NCBI GenBank assembly: GCA_030681895.1
Contig: JAUXRI010000345.1
Location: forward strand, 1 to 53,531
Length of the DNA: 53,531 nt
DNA from: Myxococcales bacterium
GTDB lineage: Bacteria; Myxococcota; Myxococcia; Myxococcales; Myxococcaceae
Direction: 5' to 3'
In this document: piece by piece, positions 8,610 to 15,867 of the stretch
How positions within the stretch are numbered: the first letter of the stretch is position 1
How the letters are laid out: every line of letters starts with the position of its first letter
Position numbers and translations under genes: made by a program
Notes under the pieces: model-generated
What the model was told of the DNA's origin: nothing
Databases searched by the model: none
What the model saw: only the letters and a program-made list of their open reading frames with translations

Positions 8610-9350
8610 TCACCAGAGGCCGGGGAGCAACGCCCGGCGTGACGACGGGTAGTCGGGGAAGCGCTCCTGGTACCAGCGGTGATGCGCGAGCGCGCGCGGC
8701 ACCAGGTTGGCGGCCGTGTAGACGGCGAAGGCGAGGCCGGGGAGCGACCACGCCGCGAGCGCGAAGCCAAACCACTCGAGCAATTCGCCGAAGTAGTTCG
8801 GGCAGCTGATCAGCTCGTACAAACCGCCACGTGGAATGCGGTAGCCCGACTCTCCGGGCGCGCGCAGGTTGCGCAAGACCTCGTCAGCCCACCAGTTGAT
8901 GCCCAGGCCGATGAGGAACACCACCGCGCCGACGATGAAGCGCGGGTCGAGCAGCCAGCTCACCGGGTAGCGGCCTTCACTCGAGAGCCAGCGTCCATTC
9001 AGCCACGCGTTGAAGATGTTGAAGCCGAACGCCAGCGCCGCGATGAGAATGGGCATCGTGCGGTCGCCGCGCATGCGGAACGGGAAGACGAAGGTGCGCT
9101 GCACGTAGTGGAGCAACCACAGGCCGAGCAAGACGAGCGCAGCCGGTTGGCCTGGCGCCGCACCGGCCAGGAAGAACGCGACGAGCCCGAGGACCGCGGG
9201 GCTCTCCATCACCACCCACGCCCAGCGCGCCGGCATCGACGGGCCGAAGCCCGCACGCGCGTGACGGCCGTACGGCGCGACGACGAAGGACACGCCGAGG
9301 AACGTCACCGCCGCGAGGCCAAACATCATCCACGCGGCCCCGTCACCCAT
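8610..9350 (-). CDS. Steroid 5-alpha-reductase / isoprenylcysteine methyltransferase-like membrane protein
   Basis: A 246-aa polytopic protein with about six hydrophobic segments. Near the C-terminus, 'RGGLYELISCPNYFGELLEW' is the hallmark of the 3-oxo-5-alpha-steroid 4-dehydrogenase C-terminal family, and the closing 'HHRWYQERFPDYPSSRRALLPGLW' is equally typical. Eukaryotic relatives reduce 3-oxo-delta-4 steroids or polyprenols with NADPH; bacterial homologues are rarely characterised. The start chosen is ATG 9350 because it begins just before the first membrane span; an in-frame Met four codons upstream is possible, while the longer upstream extension is not hydrophobic and lies over the divergent gene. 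It is the first gene of a likely operon with the zinc-ribbon protein. Confidence 0.85.
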   Translation of the reverse strand: MGDGAAWMMFGLAAVTFLGVSFVVAPYGRHARAGFGPSMPARWAWVVMESPAVLGLVAFFLAGAAPGQPAALVLLGLWLLHYVQRTFVFPFRMRGDRTMPILIAALAFGFNIFNAWLNGRWLSSEGRYPVSWLLDPRFIVGAVVFLIGLGINWWADEVLRNLRAPGESGYRIPRGGLYELISCPNYFGELLEWFGFALAAWSLPGLAFAVYTAANLVPRALAHHRWYQERFPDYPSSRRALLPGLW

Positions 9351-9426
9351 GGCGGTCACCATGCCACGTGACGCCTGGACTTCATCCGGAATGCACTCAG
9401 CTCTGCGCCGTGCTCCAGTCCTTCGG

Positions 9427-10281
9427 ATGCGAAGCGTGCTGCTCGTGGTGCTCTGGGCTGGAGGCGTGATGGCTGCCGAGCCGAAGAAGATGGTCGTCGA
9501 GGGTTGGCTCGCGCGGGAGGTCTGGCAGCACATGGTGCAACCGCAGCCCGGGCTGAAGTTTCAGTACGTCGACACCGTCACCGGCGGGCAGCTCGTCGTC
9601 TACGTGAAGGAGAAGCTGCCAGAGGGTGAGGTGCTCAGGCTCGAGGGCCACGAGCTGGTGCTCGAAGGCACTTCGAAGCGCCCCGGCAACGCGACACCCT
9701 TCACCGAGCGTCAGCTCGTCGTCGAGACGTGGGCGCGCGTGAAGGACCCATCGCTCGACGCGCTGGCAGCGTCGTTGCCCAAAGGCTGGAAGCTGTCGTT
9801 GTCGCCGCCGACGCTCACGCTCCAACGCGACGGTGAGGTGTGGGTGCTTCGCGAGAACCGCGTCAACGCCGCGCCGGAGCGGCCCGAGGCGCGCCTGGCT
9901 CGAATCAAGTCGAACGGCACGAAGACGAGCTGTCATCTGGTGTTCAAGCTCGCCCAGGCGTGGACGGGAGAGGAGCGCGCGAAGGCCCTCGCCACGAATG
10001 CCCAGGTCGACGCCAGGCTCGCCGCGCTCGACGCGAGCGCAGGTGTGAAGGTCGGCACGAAGGGACCGCTCGGTCCTCCCGGTGAGGAGGGCACGGCGTG
10101 GCAGCGGGAGCGGTCGGCGCTGGAGCAGAAGCGTGTGGCGCTCCCTGACGCGCAGTCGGCGCACTTCGCGTTGTTTCTCCTCGAGAGCGAAGGCCTCGAC
10201 GGTGCGTCAGCGTCGGTCGAGCCTCCGTCGGCGGCGCAGGAGACGTTTCAGGTGCTCGAACAGGTGCGCGCGCTGAAGTGA
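9427..10281 (+). CDS. Secreted hypothetical protein
   Basis: A 284-aa protein starting MRSVLLVVLWAGGVMAAEPKK, a short signal peptide with predicted cleavage after Ala. The mature part is hydrophilic with no recognisable domain: 'GWLAREVWQHMVQPQPGLKFQYVDTVTGGQLVVYVKEKLPEG' has alternating beta-like character, and the C-terminal half is helical, charged and Ala-rich. Upstream in-frame Met codons are possible (for example at 9391), but the Met at 9427 gives a clean signal peptide. It is divergent from the 5-alpha-reductase-like gene. I cannot assign a function. Confidence 0.65.
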   Translation: MRSVLLVVLWAGGVMAAEPKKMVVEGWLAREVWQHMVQPQPGLKFQYVDTVTGGQLVVYVKEKLPEGEVLRLEGHELVLEGTSKRPGNATPFTERQLVVETWARVKDPSLDALAASLPKGWKLSLSPPTLTLQRDGEVWVLRENRVNAAPERPEARLARIKSNGTKTSCHLVFKLAQAWTGEERAKALATNAQVDARLAALDASAGVKVGTKGPLGPPGEEGTAWQRERSALEQKRVALPDAQSAHFALFLLESEGLDGASASVEPPSAAQETFQVLEQVRALK

Positions 10282-10282
10282 G

Positions 10283-10414
10283 GCGCTGCCCTGGCCGGAA
10301 CGCTCGAGCCCATTTCGGGTGTGGATGGTGAGCCCCAGGGGCCGCCTCGAGGTGCCACGCGTCGCGGCGGTGGCCGAGGTGCTCAAGCGGGTGATTGGGT
10401 GGCTCGACGACTGA
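10283..10414 (+). pseudogene. Probable C-terminal remnant of a LysR-family gene
   Basis: Between the secreted-protein gene and the hydrolase gene there is a short open frame ending at a TGA at 10412-10414. Its last 29 residues (from an ATG at 10325, MVSPRGRLEVPRVAAVAEVL then KRVIGWLDD) resemble the extreme C-terminus of LysR regulators, where a 'hPxxRRxPRVRAxxDFL' pattern is usual. Nothing upstream in the same frame encodes an HTH or effector domain; the frame begins right after the stop of the previous gene. I infer a decayed remnant left after deletion of a regulator; a chance frame in GC-rich DNA cannot be excluded. Confidence 0.3.
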
Positions 10415-10418
10415 AGTT

Positions 10419-11360
10419 TCATCGCGCGGCCAGGTGCATCAGCTCGACGATGGCGGCGCTCACCTGGTCGGCCGCGTCCTCCTGCACGAAGTGGCTGGCG
10501 TCGGCCAGCTTCCGCACGCGCTCGGGTGGAATGCGCAGGTCCTTCGCGAACTGCGGCGAGAGCGCGTCGAAGCTGAGCACGGGGTCGTGGGCTCCCCACA
10601 CCAGCGAGGCCGGGCCGGTGAACTTTCGCAGCGCCTGCTGGTAGCGGGGGAAGCGCGCCTTGAACGTGTCGAAGCGCTGCGCCATCCACACCATGGGCTC
10701 GGTGCCGCCTTCATGGAGCGGCCACCAGTAGGCCTTCGCCTCATCGTCGGTGATGGCACCGGGCGTGGCGGTGAAGCTGCGCACGAAGGAAGCGACCGCG
10801 CCTGGGCCGAAGGCCGAGCCCGCCATCATGCCGGACATCATTTCGCCCATCGCACCACCGAGCATCTTCATCTCCGACGGTGGGTTGAAGGGCTCGTACG
10901 CGGTGGTGTTCAGCACCATCAGGCGAGCGACGCGCTCAGGGTGATCGTCGAGCAGCTCCCAACCGATGGGTCCGCCGAGGTCGTGGACGACAAGGGTGAA
11001 CGAGGTGACGTGCAGCACCTCGAGGAGCGCCGTGACGCGCCGAGCCTGCGCTTCGAGCGCGAAGGCGCTGGCGTCGGTGGGCTTGCTGCTGGCGCCGAAC
11101 CCGATGAGGTCGGGCGCGATGACGCGATACCCGGCCGCCGTCAGCACCGGCACGATGTCGCGATAGAGATACGACGAGGTCGGCAGGCCATGCAGCAGGA
11201 CGATGGCCTCTGCTTCGCGCGGCCCTTCGTCGAGGTAGGCCATCGTGAGGCCGTCGTCTTCGAGCTGCTTGAGGTGGCTGCGGTGCTGCGAGACCGTTGG
11301 CGGAATGGTCGCGCACGAGGTGAGGACGGCCAGGGTGAAAGCGAGAAGGGTTCGTTGCAT
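10419..11360 (-). CDS. Haloalkane-dehalogenase-like alpha/beta hydrolase, lipoprotein
   Basis: A 313-aa protein with a lipoprotein signal (AVLTSC, Cys16) followed by an alpha/beta-hydrolase fold. LLHGLPTSSYLYRD (about 55-68) is the oxyanion-hole region and is close to the dehalogenase 'HGxPTSSYLWR'. Asp127 in VVHDLGGP is the nucleophile position, Asp259 (WGAHDP) the acid, and His290 (DASHF) the base. In true haloalkane dehalogenases Trp usually follows the nucleophile as a halide-binding residue; here it is Leu128, so halide release is less likely and an esterase or epoxide-hydrolase-like reaction is possible. A longer upstream frame is rejected because the Met at 11360 starts the lipoprotein signal. 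It would act in the periplasm or at the outer membrane. Confidence 0.85.
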   Translation of the reverse strand: MQRTLLAFTLAVLTSCATIPPTVSQHRSHLKQLEDDGLTMAYLDEGPREAEAIVLLHGLPTSSYLYRDIVPVLTAAGYRVIAPDLIGFGASSKPTDASAFALEAQARRVTALLEVLHVTSFTLVVHDLGGPIGWELLDDHPERVARLMVLNTTAYEPFNPPSEMKMLGGAMGEMMSGMMAGSAFGPGAVASFVRSFTATPGAITDDEAKAYWWPLHEGGTEPMVWMAQRFDTFKARFPRYQQALRKFTGPASLVWGAHDPVLSFDALSPQFAKDLRIPPERVRKLADASHFVQEDAADQVSAAIVELMHLAAR

Positions 11361-11652
11361 CGGTGGCTCCGGGTGTGGCGTTGGGGAATCAACGCCCGAG
11401 CCAACGTAGCCGCGCGGCTCATCGGCAGTAGGCGGCCACATCGAGACGAACTGTCACGATTCGAGAGACAGCCAACGCCCCGAGCTTCGCTGGTGGCGGG
11501 CACGCGTTTCGGGGCCTGCTTGCCCAGGTGCGGTACGGCTTCGTGGAGGTGGTGCGAGGACTCCGAGGAGGCGCGGCTGGTGGCGTTCTCTGGGAGTGCC
11601 CACCGCGGGCACCTGAAGGCACGTCGCTCGGAGGGGTGACGCGAGGCGCTCG
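11361..11652. other. Intergenic region without recognised gene
   Basis: About 290 bp between the hydrolase start and the end of the cytochrome operon. Open frames on both strands have no signal peptide, motif or Shine-Dalgarno and look like GC-rich chance frames. A small hairpin (GTGCCC/GGGCAC) lies near 11605 but has no T-run. The promoter for the leftward hydrolase gene should be in its left part; no clear hexamers were seen. Confidence 0.4.
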
Positions 11653-13170
11653 TCAATACGTCTCGGGGTTGTGGTTGGTCCCGTGACAGCGCAGCGAGCA
11701 GGAGCCCGGCGTCCACGACGGCTGGCCGGTGCCCGAGGGGCCGGTGATGTTCGGCGAGAAGTTCACGCCCTTCGCGTAGGTGCGGTTTCCGCTGTACGGC
11801 GCGCCCCTCGTCCCGTGCGTGTTGAAGTGACACTCGCGACAGATGGCGTTGCCCATGCCTGCGCCTGGCGTGTTGATGTCTCCGGCGCCGTTGCCTTTGT
11901 TGTTCAGCTTGTTGAGGTGCATGCCGTGCAGCCGGAACGACGTGTCGTTGCGCGCCGACTCACTCGTGGTGCGAAACGGCCCCGACGCGTGGCAGATGAA
12001 GCAGAGCGCGAACTCCTCGAGCGTGAAGTCGTTCGTCCCCGAGCGCGGCTTGAGCGTGGCGCGGACGGGCGCGCGCAGCAGGGCTCCCGAGTACGCCACG
12101 TTCGCCGCCGTCACGTTCGAGCCGTGCGGGCCCTTCGGCGCGGTTCCCGTGTACGCCGAGGCCAGCGAGACCGTGCGCGGCAGCGCGTCGGTGTTGTGAC
12201 AGTCGGCGCAGGTGAGGACGCTGGTCGTCGACAGGTGGGGCAGGCCCGTGCCGCCGTCGAGGCTGTTCGACATCGTCGAGCTGGTGTTGCGCCCGGGCCC
12301 TTCGACGGGGTGCATCGACTCGTTCGCTGGATTGAGCACGAGCGCGAGGTCGGTCTGGCCGGCTGGCCGCGTCGTCCACGACGAGTGGCACTTGAAGCAG
12401 AGCTCGAACTCCTGCACCGGCGTGCTGTCGGTGGCGGGCAGCGCGAGGAACGCAGGCACGGTGCCCGCAGCGCCGTTCGTCACCCGGACGCGGCTGGTCC
12501 CTGAGAGCGGCGCGGCGCCCCGGGTCGCGTGCGGGTTGTGACAGTCACTGCACTCGGCGTGTCGCGCCGCGGCGCCGAACGCGGCGCTGTTGAGGCCCTC
12601 GGCCGCCGTGTGCACGCCTGCCGTCGTCACCACCGGGTGGCGGCGCGCCTTCGACAGCTCCGCCGCGATGTTCGTCGCCGCAGGGCCCGAGCCGTCGTGA
12701 CACGCCAGACAGAGCGCCTCTTCTCTGAAGAACTCGAGGTTCGGCACCAGGCCCAGGCCGTCTCTCGCGCCGTGCGGCGTGTGGCAGTTGACGCACTTGC
12801 CCGCGTCGCCCACCGGCCGCGCCGCTGGAACGGGGCCAGGCCAGCGCATCGACGCCGACGTCGCGTGGCTCGACGCCGCGAAGGCCGTCTGGCCCGCGTA
12901 CACCTGGTTGCTCCCGGCCGTGGTGTGGCACGTGAAGCACAGCCCGTTGTCGTTGGCGGTGAAGAGGGTGGGGCTGCCCGGCGCCGGCGTCTGGCGCGTC
13001 GGGTGGCATTGCTGACAGTGGCCCGTCGGCACCGACGACAGTCGGGAGGGGCCCGTCGTGGCGTGGCCGTGCGCAGTGAGGTGGAACACCTGGTCGCCGC
13101 CGCCACCGTGCGCGGCCGTCGCGACGAGAGCTCCCGCGAGCGCCGTCAGTATTGATGGCAGACGTTGCAT
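11653..13170 (-). CDS. Secreted multihaem c-type cytochrome (about 10 haem motifs)
   Basis: A 505-aa protein with a signal peptide (MQRLPSILTALAGALVATAAHG). It carries nine CxxCH haem-binding motifs (CQQCH, CFTCH, CVNCH, CLACH, CSDCH, CFKCH, CADCH, CFICH, CRECH) and a final CSLRCH near the C-terminus with three residues between the cysteines. Several are followed by 'NPH' or 'TPHG', the doubled-Cys motif style of decahaem NrfB/MtrA-type or octahaem respiratory cytochromes. It would be matured by the cytochrome c maturation system in the periplasm and carry electrons. Its ATG overlaps the end of the upstream 759-aa cytochrome gene by 25 nt, so the two are translationally coupled. No oxidase, quinol dehydrogenase or porin lies beside it, so the redox partner is unknown. 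Confidence 0.9.
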   Translation of the reverse strand: MQRLPSILTALAGALVATAAHGGGGDQVFHLTAHGHATTGPSRLSSVPTGHCQQCHPTRQTPAPGSPTLFTANDNGLCFTCHTTAGSNQVYAGQTAFAASSHATSASMRWPGPVPAARPVGDAGKCVNCHTPHGARDGLGLVPNLEFFREEALCLACHDGSGPAATNIAAELSKARRHPVVTTAGVHTAAEGLNSAAFGAAARHAECSDCHNPHATRGAAPLSGTSRVRVTNGAAGTVPAFLALPATDSTPVQEFELCFKCHSSWTTRPAGQTDLALVLNPANESMHPVEGPGRNTSSTMSNSLDGGTGLPHLSTTSVLTCADCHNTDALPRTVSLASAYTGTAPKGPHGSNVTAANVAYSGALLRAPVRATLKPRSGTNDFTLEEFALCFICHASGPFRTTSESARNDTSFRLHGMHLNKLNNKGNGAGDINTPGAGMGNAICRECHFNTHGTRGAPYSGNRTYAKGVNFSPNITGPSGTGQPSWTPGSCSLRCHGTNHNPETY

Positions 13171-15425
13171 TCGACGTTCACCTGATCAGGCCGGAAGGGG
13201 TGGCCGTTGACGACGGCGGACTGCGCCTTGTGACACGCGACGTTCGAGCAGGTGTGCGTGGACTGAGAGTACGTGGCGCCCGCGAGCGAGTGCAGGCGGC
13301 CGGCCGAAGCGACGGGGTTCTGCGTGTCGAAGGCCACGTCAGGCAGCCCGTTCACGTGCGCGCCATAGCCGGTGATGGGCACCGGGCCGTACGTCGACAG
13401 GCCGCCGACGCGAGAGGTGGAGTTGGCGGTGGTGACGGTGTCGCGGTGACACGTGCGGCACGAGAGCGGCGCGTCGTTGTGGTTGAAGCCGTGACCGCTC
13501 TCGAGCCCCGTCGGCCCGAGGAAGGAGTGGCTCTGGCCTGCGCTCGCGTGCGTGCCGGGCTCCGAGGTGCGCACCGGCAGGCCGTGGCACCCGCCGCAGC
13601 CCAGGCCGGTGCTGCCCCAGACGACTGGCGCGAGCTGTCTCGAGAGGGCGAGCGCGAACGCCGGGTACGTGACGGGGTAGCCGGCGAACGAGAAGTCGAC
13701 GCCGGGCCTCGGCACGGGGTTGGGCGTCGAGGTGGTGGGCCCCGAGTGGCAGTACGTCGTGCAGGTGCCGCGCGTGTACGGCAGGCCGGCGTCGTCGGTG
13801 AAGACGGTGGTGCCCGGCGTGTACGTCGAGAGCGGCGCGCGGGCCTTGAGCGAGTTGGGCGGCGCGAGCGGTGAGTACAGCTCGATGTCGGCGCGGCCGC
13901 CGCTGAGGTGTCTCGCCGAGTCCATCGGGTGGCACTGGCCGCAGCCGAACGCGTACGCGGTGGTGCTGCCGGTCGACGCTGCGGTCGAGAGGCTGCCGTA
14001 GAGCCGGGAGCCCTGCGTGCCCGTGTGCAGCAGGTGCGTGCCCGTCGGTGGTGGGAGCGCGTGACAACTGCCGCACGCCACCTGCGCTTCGACCTGCCCG
14101 TTGATGTGGAGCGAGCCGTCGATGAAGCCTCCGTCGACGCCGATGACGGCGCCGTGGCAGGTGCTGCACTGCGTGTTGGCGGGGTGTGGCGCGGCCGGCG
14201 GGAGCGCGTGACAGGTACCGCACGCGGCCTGCGTGCCGTTCACCACCGTCCAGCTCGGCGTGGTGTTCGAGCCGGCGCCGGCGTCGAAGGTCTGGCCGTG
14301 GCAATACGAGGAGCACCGCGCTCCGTCCCACGTCGGCTGAGCGCCCTGCGCCTGCGCTGAGGCGCCGAAGTGCACCTCGGCCGGCAGCAGCCCCAGGTGC
14401 CCCGGGTCGTCGACGCGGGTGGGCACGGTGTGACAGTCGTCGCAGGTCACCTCGGCGTGCCAGCCCGACGGGCCCAGGTGCGAGCGATGGGCTCCGACGC
14501 CGCGCACCGTGGTGGAGGAGGCGCCCTGCGTGTCTTGAGGCGGCGCGGGAGAGCCGTTGCTTCCATGACAGGTGGTGCAGCCGACCGTGACGTCGAGCTG
14601 GCCGTCGATGTGCCGCTCGGGCTCAGCGAAGATGTCGAGGTGGCAGGTGTCGCATTGGTACGGCGTGACCGCCGGGTGCGGCGCAGGTGGCGGGTTGCCG
14701 TGACACCGCCCGCAGCCGATGCTCGGCCCCGTCATCCAGTCTGGCTGCAGCAGGGTGCCGCCAGTGAGCGTGACGCCGTGGCAGTAGGTGGTGCAGGTGT
14801 TGCCGTTGAACGTCGAGCTGACGTTGGAGGCGTTCGGGACCGGGCCGAAGGTGAGCTCCGCAGGCGCCGGGTCGAGGTGGCCAGGCTCTTCGATGGTGGC
14901 TGGCACGCGGTGGCAATCGACGCAGGTGATGGTGCGGCGCCACGGCTCGACGGTGAGGTGCTCCTGGTGGGCGCCGACGGTGCGCGCGGTGCGGCTGGTG
15001 ACACCTTGTGAATCCTGGGGAGGCGCGGCGTTCAGCGCGTTGCCGTGGCAGCTCGTGCAGGTGAGCACCACGACGCCAGCGTCTTCAGGGCCGGCGTCGG
15101 GCACGTCGCCGGCGTCAACCTGCCCGGCATCCACGTCGCCGGCGTCGACTTCTCCTGCGTCGACGAACCCACCGTCGAAGGGCTCGCCTGCGTCATCGGT
15201 GCCGGCGTCAGGCGGACCTGCGTCGGCTGCACCAGCATCGTCTGAACCAGCGTCGCCGGGAGGCAGGCCACCGGCGTCCATGTCGGTGACCATTCCTGCG
15301 TCCATTCCTCCGTCTTCCGTCGCGACGATGGGCGGGTCGCACGAACAGGACCCAAGCCACATCGTGACCGCGAGGACGGCGCTGGCCCGTCGAAGGAGCT
15401 GCGTCATGACGTTCCCATCGCGCAT
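13146..15425 (-). CDS. Multihaem c-type cytochrome lipoprotein with CX2CH, CX3CH and CX4CH motifs
   Basis: A 759-aa protein with a lipoprotein signal (…AVTMWLGSC), then an Asp-Ala-Gly linker of about 70 residues, then haem-binding repeats. I count 13 CxxCH motifs, three CX3CH (CTTYCH, CSSYCH, CTTYCH) and one CX4CH (CSNVACH), 17 potential haems. Each odd motif is followed 25-60 residues later by CGxCHG/CHxL and Pro-rich text, the layout of the 'CxxxxCH…CXXCH' domain (TIGR01904) described in Geobacter. Known members are outer-membrane or extracellular electron-transfer proteins; a lipid anchor with a flexible linker fits that. The start at 15425 is decided by AGGGAG just upstream; an internal Met at 15407 is also possible. 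First gene of a two-gene operon. Confidence 0.9.
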   Translation of the reverse strand: MRDGNVMTQLLRRASAVLAVTMWLGSCSCDPPIVATEDGGMDAGMVTDMDAGGLPPGDAGSDDAGAADAGPPDAGTDDAGEPFDGGFVDAGEVDAGDVDAGQVDAGDVPDAGPEDAGVVVLTCTSCHGNALNAAPPQDSQGVTSRTARTVGAHQEHLTVEPWRRTITCVDCHRVPATIEEPGHLDPAPAELTFGPVPNASNVSSTFNGNTCTTYCHGVTLTGGTLLQPDWMTGPSIGCGRCHGNPPPAPHPAVTPYQCDTCHLDIFAEPERHIDGQLDVTVGCTTCHGSNGSPAPPQDTQGASSTTVRGVGAHRSHLGPSGWHAEVTCDDCHTVPTRVDDPGHLGLLPAEVHFGASAQAQGAQPTWDGARCSSYCHGQTFDAGAGSNTTPSWTVVNGTQAACGTCHALPPAAPHPANTQCSTCHGAVIGVDGGFIDGSLHINGQVEAQVACGSCHALPPPTGTHLLHTGTQGSRLYGSLSTAASTGSTTAYAFGCGQCHPMDSARHLSGGRADIELYSPLAPPNSLKARAPLSTYTPGTTVFTDDAGLPYTRGTCTTYCHSGPTTSTPNPVPRPGVDFSFAGYPVTYPAFALALSRQLAPVVWGSTGLGCGGCHGLPVRTSEPGTHASAGQSHSFLGPTGLESGHGFNHNDAPLSCRTCHRDTVTTANSTSRVGGLSTYGPVPITGYGAHVNGLPDVAFDTQNPVASAGRLHSLAGATYSQSTHTCSNVACHKAQSAVVNGHPFRPDQVNVECNVCHQY

Positions 15426-15867
15426 GAGACTCCCTGACGCGAGGAACGGCCACCTGAAGTGAATCTGATTGATATGGGTCAACCAGAGACCGTGCGCCTG
15501 AGGGCAGCTCGAACTCCAGGCGCAGCCTGTGACGCCCGCAGCGAGCGTGAAGTTCGTGCCCGCGCGCCTGCGGCCCTTGTCTGGCGCGCCCGCCAGCCCG
15601 CACAGCGCCGCGATGGGGAGGCGGACTTCCGCACGTCCACTCCCGGACAGCTGTCGTCAGGAAGTGCTGTCGTCGCTCATCGCGACAGCATCCCCTCGCC
15701 TCGACCCTCGCGCCCGACTGGATCCGGTGTGTCGGCTGATGTGCGTGATCCAGCCGAGGCCGCCCGTGCATTCGCCCTGCGTGGGCCGAGGATCCGCCGT
15801 GACGTGACCAGTGCAGGTAGCATCCGCAGCTCGCATCCCGGCCGGGCCGAGCCGAGGGGGAGTCTCA
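15426..15867. other. Divergent intergenic region between cytochrome operon and giant lipoprotein
   Basis: About 440 bp with no supportable gene. It must contain the leftward cytochrome promoter and the rightward promoter of the 2142-aa lipoprotein. The part next to the cytochrome start (about 15460-15485) is the least GC-rich, with 'ctgattgatatgg', and may hold a promoter. A 92-residue open frame on the plus strand has no Shine-Dalgarno or motif and is treated as noise. A Shine-Dalgarno-like GAGGGGGA at about 15853-15860 belongs to the lipoprotein gene. Confidence 0.4.
15430..15435 (-). promoter_or_regulatory. Shine-Dalgarno deciding the cytochrome start
   Basis: AGGGAG (minus strand) stands 4 nt before the ATG at 15423-15425. 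No comparable sequence precedes the other in-frame Met codons, so this site favours the 759-aa reading. Confidence 0.55.

Noticed and set aside
15529..15807. 92-codon frame in the divergent intergenic region
   Set aside because: No Shine-Dalgarno, no signal or motif; basic composition typical of GC-rich noise.
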